A DNA stretch of 64,000 bases from Iris pallida (Eukaryota > Streptophyta > Magnoliopsida > Asparagales > Iridaceae): contig JANAVB010044017.1 in the NCBI GenBank assembly GCA_029216955.1, forward strand, positions 7,964,161-8,028,160, in the 5' to 3' direction. The notes under the pieces are model-generated. The model saw only the letters and a program-made list of their open reading frames with translations, was not told the DNA's origin and did not search any database. Both the position numbers and the translations under genes were made by a program. Positions 1 through 11,952 of the stretch are shown in pieces. The first letter of the stretch is position 1. Every line of letters begins with the position of its first letter.

Positions 1-402
1 ATTAAATGTACTATAACTTTTCTTATTTTACATAGAGATCTTAAAAGAGTATATTACAGAAATTGAATGGAAGAGATGTTGGAATGAAATTCCATTGGTT
101 TATTGTCAAACAGTATGTGCTACTATGTGTAATTGGGGATTGAAAGTGCACGAGTCTCTCGTTCTTTCTTAGAAAAATATTATTTGAATCCCATTCTTAT
201 CCATAATTGGGGATTGAAGGACATAAAATTGTATTATTTCTTGTATATATTTTTATATTTGTCATTTATTTAGAAGTGAGAGAGTAAGTAAGGGCACGAG
301 TCTCGTTCTTTCTTAGAAAAATATTATTTGAATATTGTAACTGAAGATACTCTATGGCGGGTACGACACATCATTAATGAAGCCAGAAGAACCGTGGAAG
401 GT
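1..402. other. Unassigned AT-rich sequence with a 40-bp direct repeat
   Basis: No coding potential recognised. A block of about 40 bp beginning CACGAGTCTC and ending in TTATTTGAAT occurs twice (about 149-188 and 295-333), and the words ATAATTGGGGATTGAA recur. The homology between the two giant LTR copies starts at about 403, so this is probably the sequence that truncated the left LTR, or a different element. Confidence 0.3.
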
Positions 403-3348
403 CCTAAACTACTACTGTTGCATCTTGCCACAACAGTTTGCTTCCTGTTGTATGTACTTAAAACTAGTACTGATGTAAATCATATACTCATGTTAATGAC
501 CCACAGGAATTGCTCACTGGTAACCCATACACAACTGACTACTAATCTTTCCACACAGGAAACCAGGCTTATATTCTAACTTCCATATTGACATTCCTAT
601 GTACCATGGTATACTCGACCAACCCACAAATCTGTAAGAACCCTACTCTCTTGCCCAGGCTGGTCAAGACATGTACATGCCAACACCAACTTTAATTATT
701 TACTCCTATCCTTCACATGTTTCCCAATTCTTGTCTATCCCAACATCACCTAGGTAGAACCAATCTTCCATCCCTAAAATCTGATCTAACCTGCATAGGT
801 TCTCGAATTTCCTTTGTAAACCGCCTAGGAGATGGCCTGCCCCTGCCTGTTCTGATGGATTCCAACTTAAACATTGCTATGATTTTTTTCCTCTTGAAGG
901 CAACAGAATTACAAAGCCAAGCCAAGACGAAGCACAACGAGAGGCTGCAGTGATCAGCCACCATGCCATGAATTAGGCAAAAGGAGTAAGGGACTGAACC
1001 AGAAATGAACTGAATCATAGAGGAATCTTGCTCTGTTCCCCTGGTTCCTTCCCAACTCTTCTCTGTATTTGGTATTAGAGATGGCATGAGACTCAGATCC
1101 TCATTCGAATCACTTTCATTTTAACTCACCATCCGTGTTACCAGAACGCTGACATATCTAGTTTCAGGTATCTCAAATTCCTTCATACGACTTCTTATCA
1201 TGCTAGTGTATCTACAGGTGTTTGTGCCTAACTGGAACATGAATATGGGGAACCTCTCTCTAGATACCCAACAACCAATGTGCCCCGTCATCATGGTTCC
1301 CAATGCTCTGTCTATCCTTGGTCTGACACTAATATATACAAAGGGCAGAATTATTGAGATGGCCTCATACTTACCCTTAGATATCCCAAGTACAACTGGT
1401 ACACCATGTGCACTAGCCCCCTTACAACTGTTATGCTACTTACTGATACTCTGCGTGAACTGAACAGAGGAAACCCCACGACTCAACATAGATATCCAAT
1501 AGGCAAAGGTTACATGGAATAAAACAAGTCAGTCAAAAGGAGTAGCCCAGGTTCAGGCTGATATCAATCAACATCAATTTCCTTCTCTATTACTTATTGG
1601 TATCTAACGGCTAATAGGCAAGGTTCAATGTCCTGGCTCCTATCGATTTACCATCAAATCAGCCTATGATGTTTCTTCTAACCTATGTGGTATAATTAGG
1701 CAGCCTTGTACCCTCTGTGGTACTCGAGCCTGCCCCTTATAGGTTCAAATAGCCTTCACAATTACAGAACAATAGTATGGAGTGAACTAATAGGCAGTCA
1801 ATAATGCAACATGTGCAGCGGCTAATACTGCATTATGCAGGACATTTGAATGTTATGGGCCGGAACAATGTTGTTCTAAGACCAAAACTCAACTAATCTG
1901 AATAGTAGAGAGGAAACAGTAAGGCATTTGGATGGCAACATACAGTGTATATTGACCCTATATGAAGTATAACTAATAGCTCCCTTGTTGGGATTGAGTC
2001 ACATTTATAGATGTTCAAGGTTCTGAACATCAAAAGGGGGTTAATACTAGCCTATGGTACTCTCCAGCTGATACTCATGAACTTAAGTAGCACTGCTACT
2101 GCTATATTGACTACCTTCCAAATAAACAAGAGGGTGTATGAATGCAGGGCAACACATGCATATGGGAAATTTGGACTTCAAGGATAGTTCGTTAAGGTTT
2201 TGGGATTCAAACAATGAACATGATAATGGGTATGAACTAACACCTAATGAGTGGACAACATGTATGTGGATAGAGCAATGCATGAGGGCAGAACAGAAAT
2301 CCTGTGATGTTTTATAGGCAGTGCTTGACTTGCACCTATTCCCAATGACTGAATAACTTTAACAGATGAACAGGACATAAGCCATTTTGACTGATGCACA
2401 CTATTTGGGTACTCTGGAACTAATCAGCCTGGTAAAGCATTCTTATTCTTTCCAATCAAAGATGACTTGTATAGGACAGACACTTTAGAAGCCCTACCAT
2501 CTTGTTTGTATTCCTCTGAGGTAAAATAACTTGGCAACCTACCCTTAGGATCAGATGGGTATACACTCGCACCATCTCTCAAACCAGAGCCTTGCACCAC
2601 ACCATGTCCTTGATACCCCATCCCTGAATATGTACTCCAATTATGCATATGTTCGACTGTATGGATTCAGACTACTCCTAGTTATGGTGTCGTTGATACA
2701 AATATATGTAGACACAAGGCTACGACTCAAAGAACATCTCATATCTAAACCCATCTCATAGTTCTGATACCATCCCCTCTGTTTAGAGGATTTACAGTCT
2801 TCGACCAAACAGAGGTACACGGCTCTCCTATGAATCTTCCTCATGGACATAAATTCGAACACCTTCATTTCAGATGAAATCAAGGAGACTAATACCAGGT
2901 TTTAGAAGTTCTAAACGAAACAAGGGATGGAGGTTTACCTGGTTGAAAGTAGGGCTGGACTGCTCCTCCTCTTCTCGACAGGGAAACAATTTGGTTTCTA
3001 GGGTTTTGTAGCTTCTTGGGGTCGGCTACAATCCTCTCCCTATATACTAGGGTTCGATCTCCTGAGGGAGATCGGGAAAATTTGCTCTGATCTCATCTTA
3101 GATTTGATAAGAGCAAACTCGAATTCAAATCAAATTCGGAAACAGGGTGGTGGGTTTAAAACGGTCAAGGGGATTTGAATTATTGTAATTTTACTTTATA
3201 GTCCCTGCCAATATTTGTAATACCAATTTGGTCCTTTATATGTTATATAAAACCAATATAACAATGCATGTGGCAATTTAATGTTGAAAACAAAATAATA
3301 ATAATAAAAAAAATAATGTGAGGATAAAATTTGATCAAGGGGTTTACA
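403..3348 (-). repeat. 3' LTR (truncated) of minus-strand giant-LTR Ty3/gypsy element
   Basis: This block is near-identical, with scattered substitutions and small indels, to 7,559-10,478. Read on the minus strand it starts TGTAAACCCC at 3,348, directly after a polypurine tract (GGGGGATAGACT) and the GAGGACGAAATT-like end of a gypsy internal region, so it is the 3' LTR. It loses homology to the 5' LTR at about 403, so roughly 1.6 kb of its far end is missing. Small ORFs in it are not conserved genes. A TATATAG promoter-like box lies near 3,040-3,050 on the minus strand. Confidence 0.75.
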
Positions 3349-3385
3349 AGTCTATCCCCCTTAAACAAATTTCGTCCTTGAAATT
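3349..3385 (-). other. Polypurine tract and 3' end of the gypsy internal region
   Basis: On the minus strand this reads CAAGGACGAAATTTG, then AAGGGGGATAGACT, immediately before the LTR start TGTAAACC. The same arrangement (GAGGATGAAATT, AAGGGGGGTAGATT, TGTCAC) precedes the intact right LTR at 32,386. This orients the element and fixes the LTR boundary. Confidence 0.75.
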
Positions 3386-3393
3386 TAAATAAA

Positions 3394-4378
3394 GGGATAT
3401 TTTGTAAAACCTCCCCTAAATAATGGGCTAATTTACGAAATACCCCCTAAAGATCTCGAATTGGTAAAACCTCCTTTCCGTCAAGACGGTGTTTAATTTT
3501 GGGTGACGTGGCAATTGTTGCATACGTGGCCACAACTCTGTTTTCCAAATTTTATGAAATTTTCAAATTACCCTTCCTCCATCCCCCTTCCCCTTCTTCC
3601 TCCTGGAGCCACGTCCCCTTCGAGCACCCGGCCACGTTCGACACGCTCGCGATGGAGCCCCGCCGGAGTAGCCCACGCCGACCCAGCACGAGGAGCAGGC
3701 GTCGGGGCCGGTCCAGTTGGAGGCCAGGTTGCCGTGGGCGTCGACGAGGGCGCGGAAGGCGGAGAGGGAGTCGGTGTCGCTGGTGGACGAGGAAAGTAGT
3801 GCCGTGTTCGACAACAACAAGAAGAAGAATGTGTGTGAGAGTTTAAGTTTCAAAATAAAAAATGTCCAACAGCTTTGAGCTTGGCTGGGCTGACTTTGGT
3901 TGTCTTTTTCGCTTGCTGCTTAATTTGTGTTTTCTCCTTACTGTAAATAGAATAATTTGTGTTTCCTCCTTACTGTAATTAGAATAATTTGTGTTTCCTC
4001 CTTTAATGGCAGAAATTGCCTCTTTCTCTAGAGATGAAGAAACACCCCCATGCTTGTAGGAACCTGATCTTTGGTAGACAAGTTGTACGCTGGAAGAGGA
4101 TCAAGTGAAAGATGAGGAAGATGATCGGTATAAATAGGTTAGAGGAAAAGTAAGAGAGGAAGAAGATGACCATTAGAGAGAGAGAGAGGAGAGAGAGAGG
4201 GGGAAAAGCCACGTACGCAGGGGTATTTTCGTCTGACTGGGAAAAGCCACACACGGATAGCCACGTCACCCAAAATTAAACACCGTCTTGACGGAAAGGA
4301 GGTTTTACCAATTCGAGATCTTTAGGGGGTATTTCGCAAATTAGCCCATTATTTAGGGGAGGTTTTACAAAATATCCC
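3394..4378. mobile_element. Mutator-like (MULE) element carrying a gene fragment
   Basis: Terminal inverted repeats of 119 bp (3,394-3,512 and 4,260-4,378) begin GGGATATTTTGTAAAACC and differ at only about one position. They are flanked by a perfect 9-bp direct repeat TTAAATAAA (3,385-3,393 and 4,379-4,387), the target duplication length typical of the Mutator superfamily. There is no transposase, so it is non-autonomous. The interior holds a GC-rich stretch with the start of an LRR-receptor gene and an AG-rich microsatellite (about 4,164-4,201). It inserted into the gypsy element between gag and the polypurine tract. Confidence 0.9.
3563..3853 (-). pseudogene. Captured N-terminal fragment of an LRR receptor-like protein inside the MULE
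   Basis: The minus-strand reading frame opens with a hydrophobic signal peptide (MKLKLSHTFFFLLLS), followed by a typical LRR N-terminal cap: an SLSAFRALVDAHGNLASNW-type stretch, then TGPDACSSCWVGV with the paired cysteines and the W-x-GV motif. After GVGYS the frame is lost; a neighbouring frame continues plausibly for about 20 residues (SIASVSNVAGC), then the similarity ends. No leucine-rich repeats, membrane segment or kinase remain. The GC-rich coding stretch contrasts with the AT-rich surroundings, as expected for a host exon captured by a MULE. The 350 bp upstream may include captured promoter or 5' UTR. The family assignment rests on motif recognition only. Confidence 0.65.
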
Positions 4379-4491
4379 TTAAATAAAGCTATGCTATAAC
4401 TGAAAAATCAAAACTTGATGTCACTAAAATATTTCCATGTTCTCACAAAATCTAATATAGGACTCACAATTGTACTTATTACTATAATCTA

Positions 4492-5747
4492 TTATGAACT
4501 TCCGTCAGCTCCTCCTTGTAGTGTTGGCTCATCCTCCATGCTCATGGCAAAAGCTTGCCCTCCTGGTGCTATAAGTCGACGTCTGGGGCAATCTCGCAGC
4601 TGATGCTGATCCGAGCCACAGTTTAAACATTGGCCGAGTCTCCGACGGCAGTCGCTCTCACTGTGTCCCTTCTTTCTGCAATGCTGACATGTTGGAAGTT
4701 CTCGATTCGAGGTGTCTCTTGGCTGCTGATAATGCTGCTGTGCTGGAATGTTGGGGTGTTTTACCGCTCCTGATCGGCTGCTGCCTCCTCCATACGTGTC
4801 TCGATCTTTCTTCCTTTGTGCTTCAATTATGTCTCTACCGCCTGTGTGACCTTCAAGATCTTCTCGTAAGTTGTGGCCTGGCTAGTGGCGATGGCTACGC
4901 GGATTTCATGTGAAAGTCCTTTTCTGAACTTCTTGGCTTTAGCTGCAGGGGTCAGGGCGTCTGCAAAGCGGCTGAGGCGTGCGAATTCTGCGGTGTATTC
5001 GTCGACGGAGAGGTTGCCCTGTTCCAGGCTCTCGAACTCGTTCTCCAACTCTTCACGGGCTGCTTCAGGATAGAACTTCGTCTTGAACAGCTCCTTGAAC
5101 TCCTTCTAAGTCACGTTTGGCGCGGTGAACCGAGACTCGTCTCTATACCACGTGTGGGCGATATCGTAAAGCTGCATGCTGGCATTCTCGACCTTCAGGT
5201 CTTCTAGAATTCGAGCCCTCCGAAGGTTGCGGTCTACGTTCTCTAACCACTCATCCACGTAGAGAATCCCTTCCGTTCCCTTGAATTCTCTGGGCCTAAG
5301 GTCCGTAAAATTCTTGGAAGTTCCAGGGCACGATCGTGGAGCGTCTCTAGTCTGGATAGCCTCTCTCAGTGTATCGCGAAAGACGTCAGCCTGTCGCGTC
5401 TGAGAATTTATGAGCTGCTGGAAGATCCCAAGGAGGGTAACATTGTCCAGCGGAGGTGGCGGAGGAAGAACATGTGCTGGGTTCATGGCAGGCGCTGGAT
5501 ACGTCGCTGATGCAGGGTACATGGTAGGTGCTGGATGTGGAACATACGTTGGCTGGGAGGGTACAGGCTGATGGAAGGGTGCTAGTGGAGGAAAGTCGTC
5601 TCTGCAGAATCTCGAGTATTGCATTTGAGCCGGGTCGCCCTGGTGAGAAAGCTGGCCTTCCTGCGTTGGCGGAGTCATGTACGAGAAGAATCCTCCTGTA
5701 GCTGGTAGGGTGTTCAGGAAAGCGTTGTTCCTGTCTTGAGAATCCAT
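4492..5747 (-). pseudogene. gag: Ty3/gypsy gag (retrotrans_gag plus two zinc knuckles), broken
   Basis: The minus-strand frame starts MDSQDRNNAF at 5,747. A proline-rich N-terminus is followed by the gag core (DLRPREFKGTEG, YVDEWLENVDR, QLYDIAHTWYRDE, then FKELFKTKFYPEAAREE and FESLEQGNLSVDEY). A single in-frame TAG near 5,107 stands where the family has Trp. A frameshift near 4,840 moves the reading to a second frame, which ends in two CX2CX4HX4C knuckles: CQHCRKKGHSESDC and CLNCGSDQHQLRDC. The frame ends at TAA (4,492-4,494), and no protease, RT or integrase follows before the polypurine tract, so the element is gag-only. Gag normally forms the cytoplasmic particle that packages retrotransposon RNA. 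Confidence 0.85.
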
Positions 5748-5950
5748 TCACTACAATAACAGAAAACATTAGATGGTACGAAGATTTCAAGCAGGATGCA
5801 AGTCAAGGATTTAATGAAAAATAGAGGTCAATAGTGAGTCAAGACACGTGGATGAGATCCTAAGTTTCTAATCCTATGTGCAGGCTCACGACGGCACAGT
5901 GATGTAACCGCAGTGATCAACGTAGACCTGCATGGGCCACCAAAAAAACT
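5748..5950 (-). other. 5' leader and presumed primer-binding region of the gag-only element
   Basis: Next to the LTR end (ACA, at 5,951) the minus strand reads eight bases and then TGGTGGCCCATGCAGG. The same block follows the LTRs ending at 29,337 and 60,970, so it is a conserved post-LTR element at the position of the primer-binding site. The following leader (about 150 bp) also aligns with 60,980-61,140. Confidence 0.6.
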
Positions 5951-8900
5951 TGTCACAACTCGTACCCGGTTTTCGGATACGAGACGTGTCCAAGTCCAGC
6001 CTACGCCGCAGTGTCGGCGGTAGAACGCTGTCTAGTATATAACCAAGTCACAGAGGTAATCTAGATCTCATCCACAATATATGATACAATCCACTAACAC
6101 AAATGAAACTGAATATTGAATGAATATATAAATAGAGTATCCAGTTTATCAAGAATTTCCATTTACGTCCGGTGGACACAAATCCACTACAAATAGACGA
6201 TAATTTTATAGAAACAAGGAAATGAAATAACTGAGACCAAACTGTCAAAATACCCTCAGCTGTAGTGGCACCGCGGTCCAATGCTAGCTCCAACTGCTCG
6301 TGTGCACCTGGCTCAATACTCGGCTAAACCTGAAGAGATCATCAGGTCCTCAGAGGACTAGCAAGATACATAATATAGAAGCCAACAGGTAACAGTACAA
6401 ATATAAGAAGTAAGGAACAATCAAGAATATCCAGCGAGACAAAATGAACTAAGACACAAGTTCTAAACGCAAGATTCCTAAGACACTGGCATGCTATACT
6501 AGGAATGGCTGGCTATAACTGCAGTCAAGGCAAGTACTCACAATCTATAATGTCTCAATCGCAGTCAAGGCAAGTACTCACAACCAAGACAGTAGCCAAT
6601 CCTAGTATAAAATCCTATAGACCGTAGTCAAGGTAAGTACTCACAATCTATAGAATGTCAAAGTCAATTCCTACTCAAGTCAGGTCAAGTCAAGTCAAGT
6701 CGAGGGTATCGTGGTGTAGGACTAGACGACTCTATCAAGCAATACGTATGAGACTATCACAGTGTAACAGGTAGAAAATATCATAACAGAAAATGAACAA
6801 GAAACTAGAAACATGTAAAGTAAAATCATGACAGGATGAGTGTACAAGACATGGGATAAAGCAATCACGAATGTAAGAAAAGAACAGTAGCAAGAATGAA
6901 CATGCATATAGATGATACTGTACAAGTTGGCAAGGTATACTTGCCTGTGGTTCTGAGCTGCGGATACGGGTCAAGAATCCGTATGGAGGTCCAAGTAGCC
7001 TGTTGATAATTTATGAGGTCAATACATGAATCAAAGTTAAATAATCCTATATACTACCTAGTTTCTAGATTCAATTTCTATGGGGTTATAATAGATGACT
7101 AAGCCGAGTTTACCTATTGGTCCAACTTCTCTCTTACATGGACTTGACTTATCTACCCCTTTAACTGTAACTATTAAATATAATTTACTGATATACCTCT
7201 TGATACCTTTCTCTTGATATTTATTCGATTTCCTATAGTAGTGTTATACTATATCATACCAATGCATTTTTTGGTATCCCTTACTATAGCTACTTATATG
7301 CTAGCCACACTTGTATAAATGTATATGTTTGGGTCTTCACAAATAGCTATTTGAGTTTGTCTATCTGTTCTAAAACCCCAGTGCTGACCAAATGAAGCAC
7401 TCTAACACAATCAATTCTTGCCTACAGCAGGCTTGCTACTGTTTGTTGATGTTCCCATTTCCTTTACCTATATGCACAGATTATAGGGTGCTACCTGCAG
7501 AGCACAGGCTCTAACACCCTTGATCTCTACTTGGGTGCAGGATACATATATCCCATGTCCTCAACTACTACTGTTGCATCTTGCCACAACAGTTTGCTTC
7601 CGTTGTATGTACTTAAAACTAGTACTGATGTAAATCATATACTCATGTTAATGACCCACAGGAACTGCTCACTGGTAACCCATACACAACTGACTACTAA
7701 TCTTTCCACACAGGAAACCAGGCTTATATTCTAACTTCCATATTGACATTTCTATGTACCATGGTATACTCGACCAACCCACAAATCTGTAGGAACCCTA
7801 CTCTCTTGCCCAGGCTGGTCAAGGCAAGTACATGCCAACACCAACTTTAATTATTTACTCCTATCCTTCACATGTTTCCCAATTCTTGTCTATCCCAACA
7901 TCACCTAGGTAGAACCAATCTTCCATCCCCAAAATCTGATCTAACCTGCACAGGTTCTCGAATTTCCTTTGTAAACCGCCTAGGAGATGCCTACCCCTGC
8001 CTGTTCTGATGGATTCCAACTTAAACATTGCTATGATTTTTTTCCTCTTGAAGGCAACAGAATTACAAAGCCAAGCCAAGACGAAGCACAACGAAGGCTG
8101 CAGTGATCAGCCACCAGCCATGAATTGGCAAAAGGAGTAAGGGACTGAACCAGAAATGAACTGAATCATAGAGGAATCTTGCTCTGTTCCCCTGGTTCCT
8201 CCCCAACTCTTCTCTGTATTTGGTATCAGAGATGGCATGAGACTCAGATCCTCATTCGAATCACTTTCATTTTAACTCACCATGTTACCAGAACGCTGAC
8301 ATATCTAGTTTCAGGTATCTAAATTCCTTCATACAACTTCTGATCATGCTAGTGTATCTACAGGTTTGTGCCTAACTGGAACATGAATATAGGGAACCTC
8401 TCTATAGATACCCAACAACCAATGTGCCCCGTCATCATGGTTCCCAATGCTTTCTATCCTTGGTCTGACACTAATATATACAAAGGGCAGAATTATTGAG
8501 ATGGCCTCATACTTACCCTTAGATATCCCAAGTACAACTGGTACACCATGTGCACTAGCCCCCTTACAACTGTTATGCTACTCACTGATACTCTGCGTGA
8601 ACTGAACAGAGGAAACCCCAAGACTCAACATAGATATCCAATAGGCAAAGGTTACATGGAATAAAACAAGTCAGTCAAAAGGAGTAGCCCAGGTTCAGGC
8701 TGATATCAATCAACATCAATTTCCTTCTCTATTACCTATTGGTATCTAAGCTAATAGGCAAGGTTCAATGTCCTGGCTCCTATCGATTTACCATCAAATC
8801 AGCCTATGATGTTTCTTCTAACCTATATGGTATAATTAGGCAGCCTTGTACCCTCTGTGGTACTCGAGCCTGCCTTATAGGTTCAAATAGCCTTCACAAT

Positions 8901-10478
8901 TGCAGAACAACAGTATGGAGTGAACTAATAGGCAGTCAATAATGCAACATGTGCAGCGGCTAATACTGCATTATGCAGGACATTTGAATGTTATGGGCCG
9001 GAACAATGTTGTTCTAAGACCAAAACTCAACTAATCTGAATAGTAGAGAGGAAACAGTAAGGCATTTGGATAGCAACATACAGTGTATATTGACCCTATA
9101 TGAAGTATAACTAATAGCTCCCTTGTTGGATTGAGTCACATTTATAGATGTTCAAGGTTCTGAACATCAAAAGGGGGTTAATACTAGCCTATGGTACTCT
9201 CCAGCTGATACTCATGAACTTAAGTAGCACTGCTACTGCTATATTGACTACCTCCAAATAAACAAGAGGGTGTATGAATGCAGGGCAACACATGTATATG
9301 GAAATCTGGACTTCAAGGATAGTTCGTTAAGGTTTTGGGATTCAAATAATGAACAGGATAATGGGTATGATCTAACACCTAATGAGTGGACAACATGTAT
9401 GTGGATAGAGCAATGCATGAGGGCAGAACAGAAATCCTGTGATGTTTTATAGGCAGTGCTCGACTTGCACCTATTCCCAATGACTGAATAACTTTAACAG
9501 ATGAACAGGGCATAAGCCTTTTGACTGATGCACACTATTTGGGTACTCTAGAACTAATCAGCCTGGTAAAGCATTCTTATTCTTCCCTATCAAAGCAGAC
9601 TTGGATAGGACAGACACTTTAGAAGCCCTACCATCTTGTTTGTATTCCTCTGAGGTAAAATAACTTGGCAACCTACCCTTAGGATCATATGGGTATACAC
9701 TCGCACCATCTCTCATACCAGAGCCTTGCACCACACCATATCCTTGATACCCATCCATGAATATGTACTCCAATTATGTATATGTTCGACTGTATGGATT
9801 CAGACTACTCCTAGTTATGGTGTCGTTGATACAAATATATGTAGACACAAGGCTATGACTCAAAGAACATCTCATATCTAAACCCATCTCATAGTCCTGA
9901 TACCATCCCCTCTGTTTAGAGGATTTACAGTCTTCGACCAAACAGAGGTACACGGCTCTCCTATGAATCTTCCTCACGGACATAAATTCGAACACCTTCA
10001 TTTCAGATGAAATCAAAGAGACTAATACCAGGTTTTAGAAGTTCTAAACGAAACAAGGGATGGAGGTTTACCTGGTTGAAAGTAGGGTTGGACTGCTCCT
10101 CCTCTTCTCGACAGGGAAACATTTGGTTTCTAGGGTTTCGTAGCTTCTTGGGGTCGGCTACAATCCTCTCCCTATATACTAGGGTTCGATCTCCTGAGGG
10201 AGATCGGGAAAATTTGCTCTGATCTCATCTTAGATTTGATGAGAGCAAACTCGAATTCAAATCGAATTCGAAAACAGGGTGGTGGGTTTAAAACGGTCAA
10301 GGGGATTTGAATTATTGCAATTTTACTTTATAGTCCCTACCAATATTTGTAATACCAATTTGGTCCTTTATATGTTATATAAAACCAATATAACAATACA
10401 TGTGGCAATTTAATGTTGAAAATAAAATAATAATAATAAAAAATAATGTGAGGATAAAATTTGATCAAGGGGTTTACA
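5951..10478 (-). repeat. 5' giant LTR (about 4.5 kb) of the minus-strand Ty3/gypsy element
   Basis: On the minus strand it runs from TGTAAACCCC (10,478) to GTTGTGACA (5,951). Its last 110 bp share the block CAGCGTTCTACCG and CTGCGGCGTAGGCTGGA with the ends of the 4-kb LTRs at 29.3 and 36.4 kb. The outer 2.9 kb is duplicated at 403-3,348. The inner 1.6 kb includes three copies of a CAGTCAAGGCAAGTACTCACA-type unit (about 6,521, 6,561 and 6,622). The ORFs inside are small and decayed. A promoter-like TATATAG is near 10,172 on the minus strand. Confidence 0.75.
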
Positions 10479-11269
10479 CCTATTCACTTGAGTTCAGTCT
10501 TGGGTATGATAGAAATCAGTCCTTGAATACATGTCCAGTCCATGCCTTGTCCTAATGATGTATCAGTCTACCGTTTACCTAATGTTCAGTATACATACAT
10601 ATCTATATGTTTGTTCAGTCGAGCCCCATATATCCTGTTCTGTTCCTCTTCAATATGCTCAACCTCTTATCTTCATTTCAGTCCAGATATAGACAAGTGA
10701 TGTGCCATATTAGTTCAGTCACTGTATAATCAATGTTCAGTCTCCATTGTTATTTGGCAGTCCACCCTTATGTTGTATCAGTTGGTATATTTGTATGAGC
10801 CATGTTGTATCAGTCCCTTGTCATTCCACTGTTCAGCCCCTTGCATTAGCCCTTAGAATTGTTCAGTTGGTTACAGTCCAGGTTTTTGGAAGGCTACAGC
10901 CTTGTTCCCTTTGGTTCCAGATGAGGGGTTTAAGGATGAGAGTTTAACTCATCATGCATGCACTTCTCTAAGGTTAATTAAGAATTTAAGAGCTGTACTA
11001 CTAAAAATGCTCATTTTCCTAATTTATATGCTGCAAAAAAGTTTTCTGATCAACTTATGAAAACAAATCAATGCAATGTAATAACAGAATGAGATTGAAG
11101 ATCCTTGATTCTCAGTTTTTAACAAAATGAATTGTAGGCAAGTATGACCACAAGATAGTATCCAAAAAAGTAGATAACAAGGGTAGAACTATAGTATTAG
11201 TGTATCACTCAAATAAGTGTGAAGCAAAAGTTTAGATCAGTATTTATACCTTAGAAGAACCATGAAGTG
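10479..11269 (-). other. Distal (TNP1-side) end region of the large CACTA element, boundary unresolved
   Basis: No gene. From 10,485 to 10,920 the trimer CAG followed by T or TC recurs about fifteen times (TTCAGTC, ATCAGTC, CCAGTCC), resembling subterminal repeats. From about 10,980 rightwards the sequence is AT-rich and leads into the TNP1 3' exon. I could not find a clear CACTA terminus matching the one at 38,031, so the left limit of the CACTA element is open. Confidence 0.35.
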
Positions 11270-11640
11270 ATGATGATGACTGTTGTCTTGTTTTTGGATG
11301 GTTGTTTTTTTATTTTGATTGTAGCCATTTCTTCTTTAAGTGTAATTAGATCCGTCTCCATAGCTTCATTTTATTCTTTAATTGACGAGCAATCTCTCTA
11401 TTTGTCGCTGAAGCACGAATCTCTGTCTTTGAAACACCTCCACCTATGCCACGAACATAACCCTTTCTATCACGTCCGAGTACTTAAACAACATAAATAG
11501 CAAGGGGATTATCTTCTAAATTTTTTGAATTTTTTTGTACAAGATATAAATAGCAAGGGGATTATCTCACAAACTATTGCAACAGGGTCATTGTCCAAAT
11601 CATTTTGTCCCAAGTACGGATCATCTTCTACAAGCTTTCT
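11270..11640 (-). pseudogene. CACTA TNP1-like protein, C-terminal part (separated by copia insertion)
   Basis: Minus-strand reading gives LVEDDPYLGQNDLDNDPVAI, then, after a low-complexity stretch, KGYVRGIGGGVSKTEIRAS followed by a charged helical tail. This order (acidic DDP block, then the GxGxGV motif and a coiled coil) is that of the C-terminus of plant transposase Ptta/En/Spm proteins (Pfam Transposase_24). The N-terminal part lies at 17.6-18.5 kb, on the far side of the copia element. Stops interrupt the frame. Together the two pieces are a TNP1 split by the insertion. Confidence 0.6.
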
Positions 11641-11952
11641 AATTTTGCAAAATTAGAAATATCAAACATAAATATATGTATTCATTAGGGTTATGGTCCC
11701 CAACTCATACGGCCACCAAAGAAAAGGTTCTCTATTTTTCTCTTCTTCATCCCCATCAACAGAAAGAGAGGGACAAAGGATTCGGATTCACCTTTGTCAT
11801 TAAGGGTCGTAGCAAGTTGGAAGATCGAACCCAATAAAGAGACGATTGCTTCAACATCCATCAAGCCAAGCAATGGACTCGGGTACGCTTCCGCAATCAA
11901 TTTATTTTTTGATCTTCATCTCATGAATCATCAGGCATAGTAATTTCTAACA
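11635..11952 (+). repeat. Copia left LTR, 5'-truncated
   Basis: Aligns with the 3' two thirds of the right LTR, including the shared words TTCATTAGGGTTATGGTCCC and TCATCAGGCATAGTAATTTC. The first 150-170 bp, with the TGTTAG start, are missing. The junction lies at TTCTAATTTTGC. Confidence 0.8.

Noticed and set aside
8739..8942. FTIKSAYDV motif resembling the start of LINE zf-RVT domains (also near 1,640)
   Set aside because: No neighbouring LINE residues, and the orientation and surroundings are those of the giant LTR. A short chance match.
9893..10478. LTR of only about 566 bp (9,913-10,478 and 2,780-3,348) followed by a primer site TGGTATCAG
   Set aside because: The homology between the two copies runs on for another 2.4 kb without change, and a well-supported LTR end with the family's U5 block and post-LTR motif is at 5,951. 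The TGGTATCAG match is then internal to the LTR and probably chance.
10990..11010. TACTACTAAAAATGC as left terminus of the large CACTA element
   Set aside because: It shares only a few bases with CACTACGCCAAAAAC at 38,031, and the preceding trimer does not match the TTA flank.
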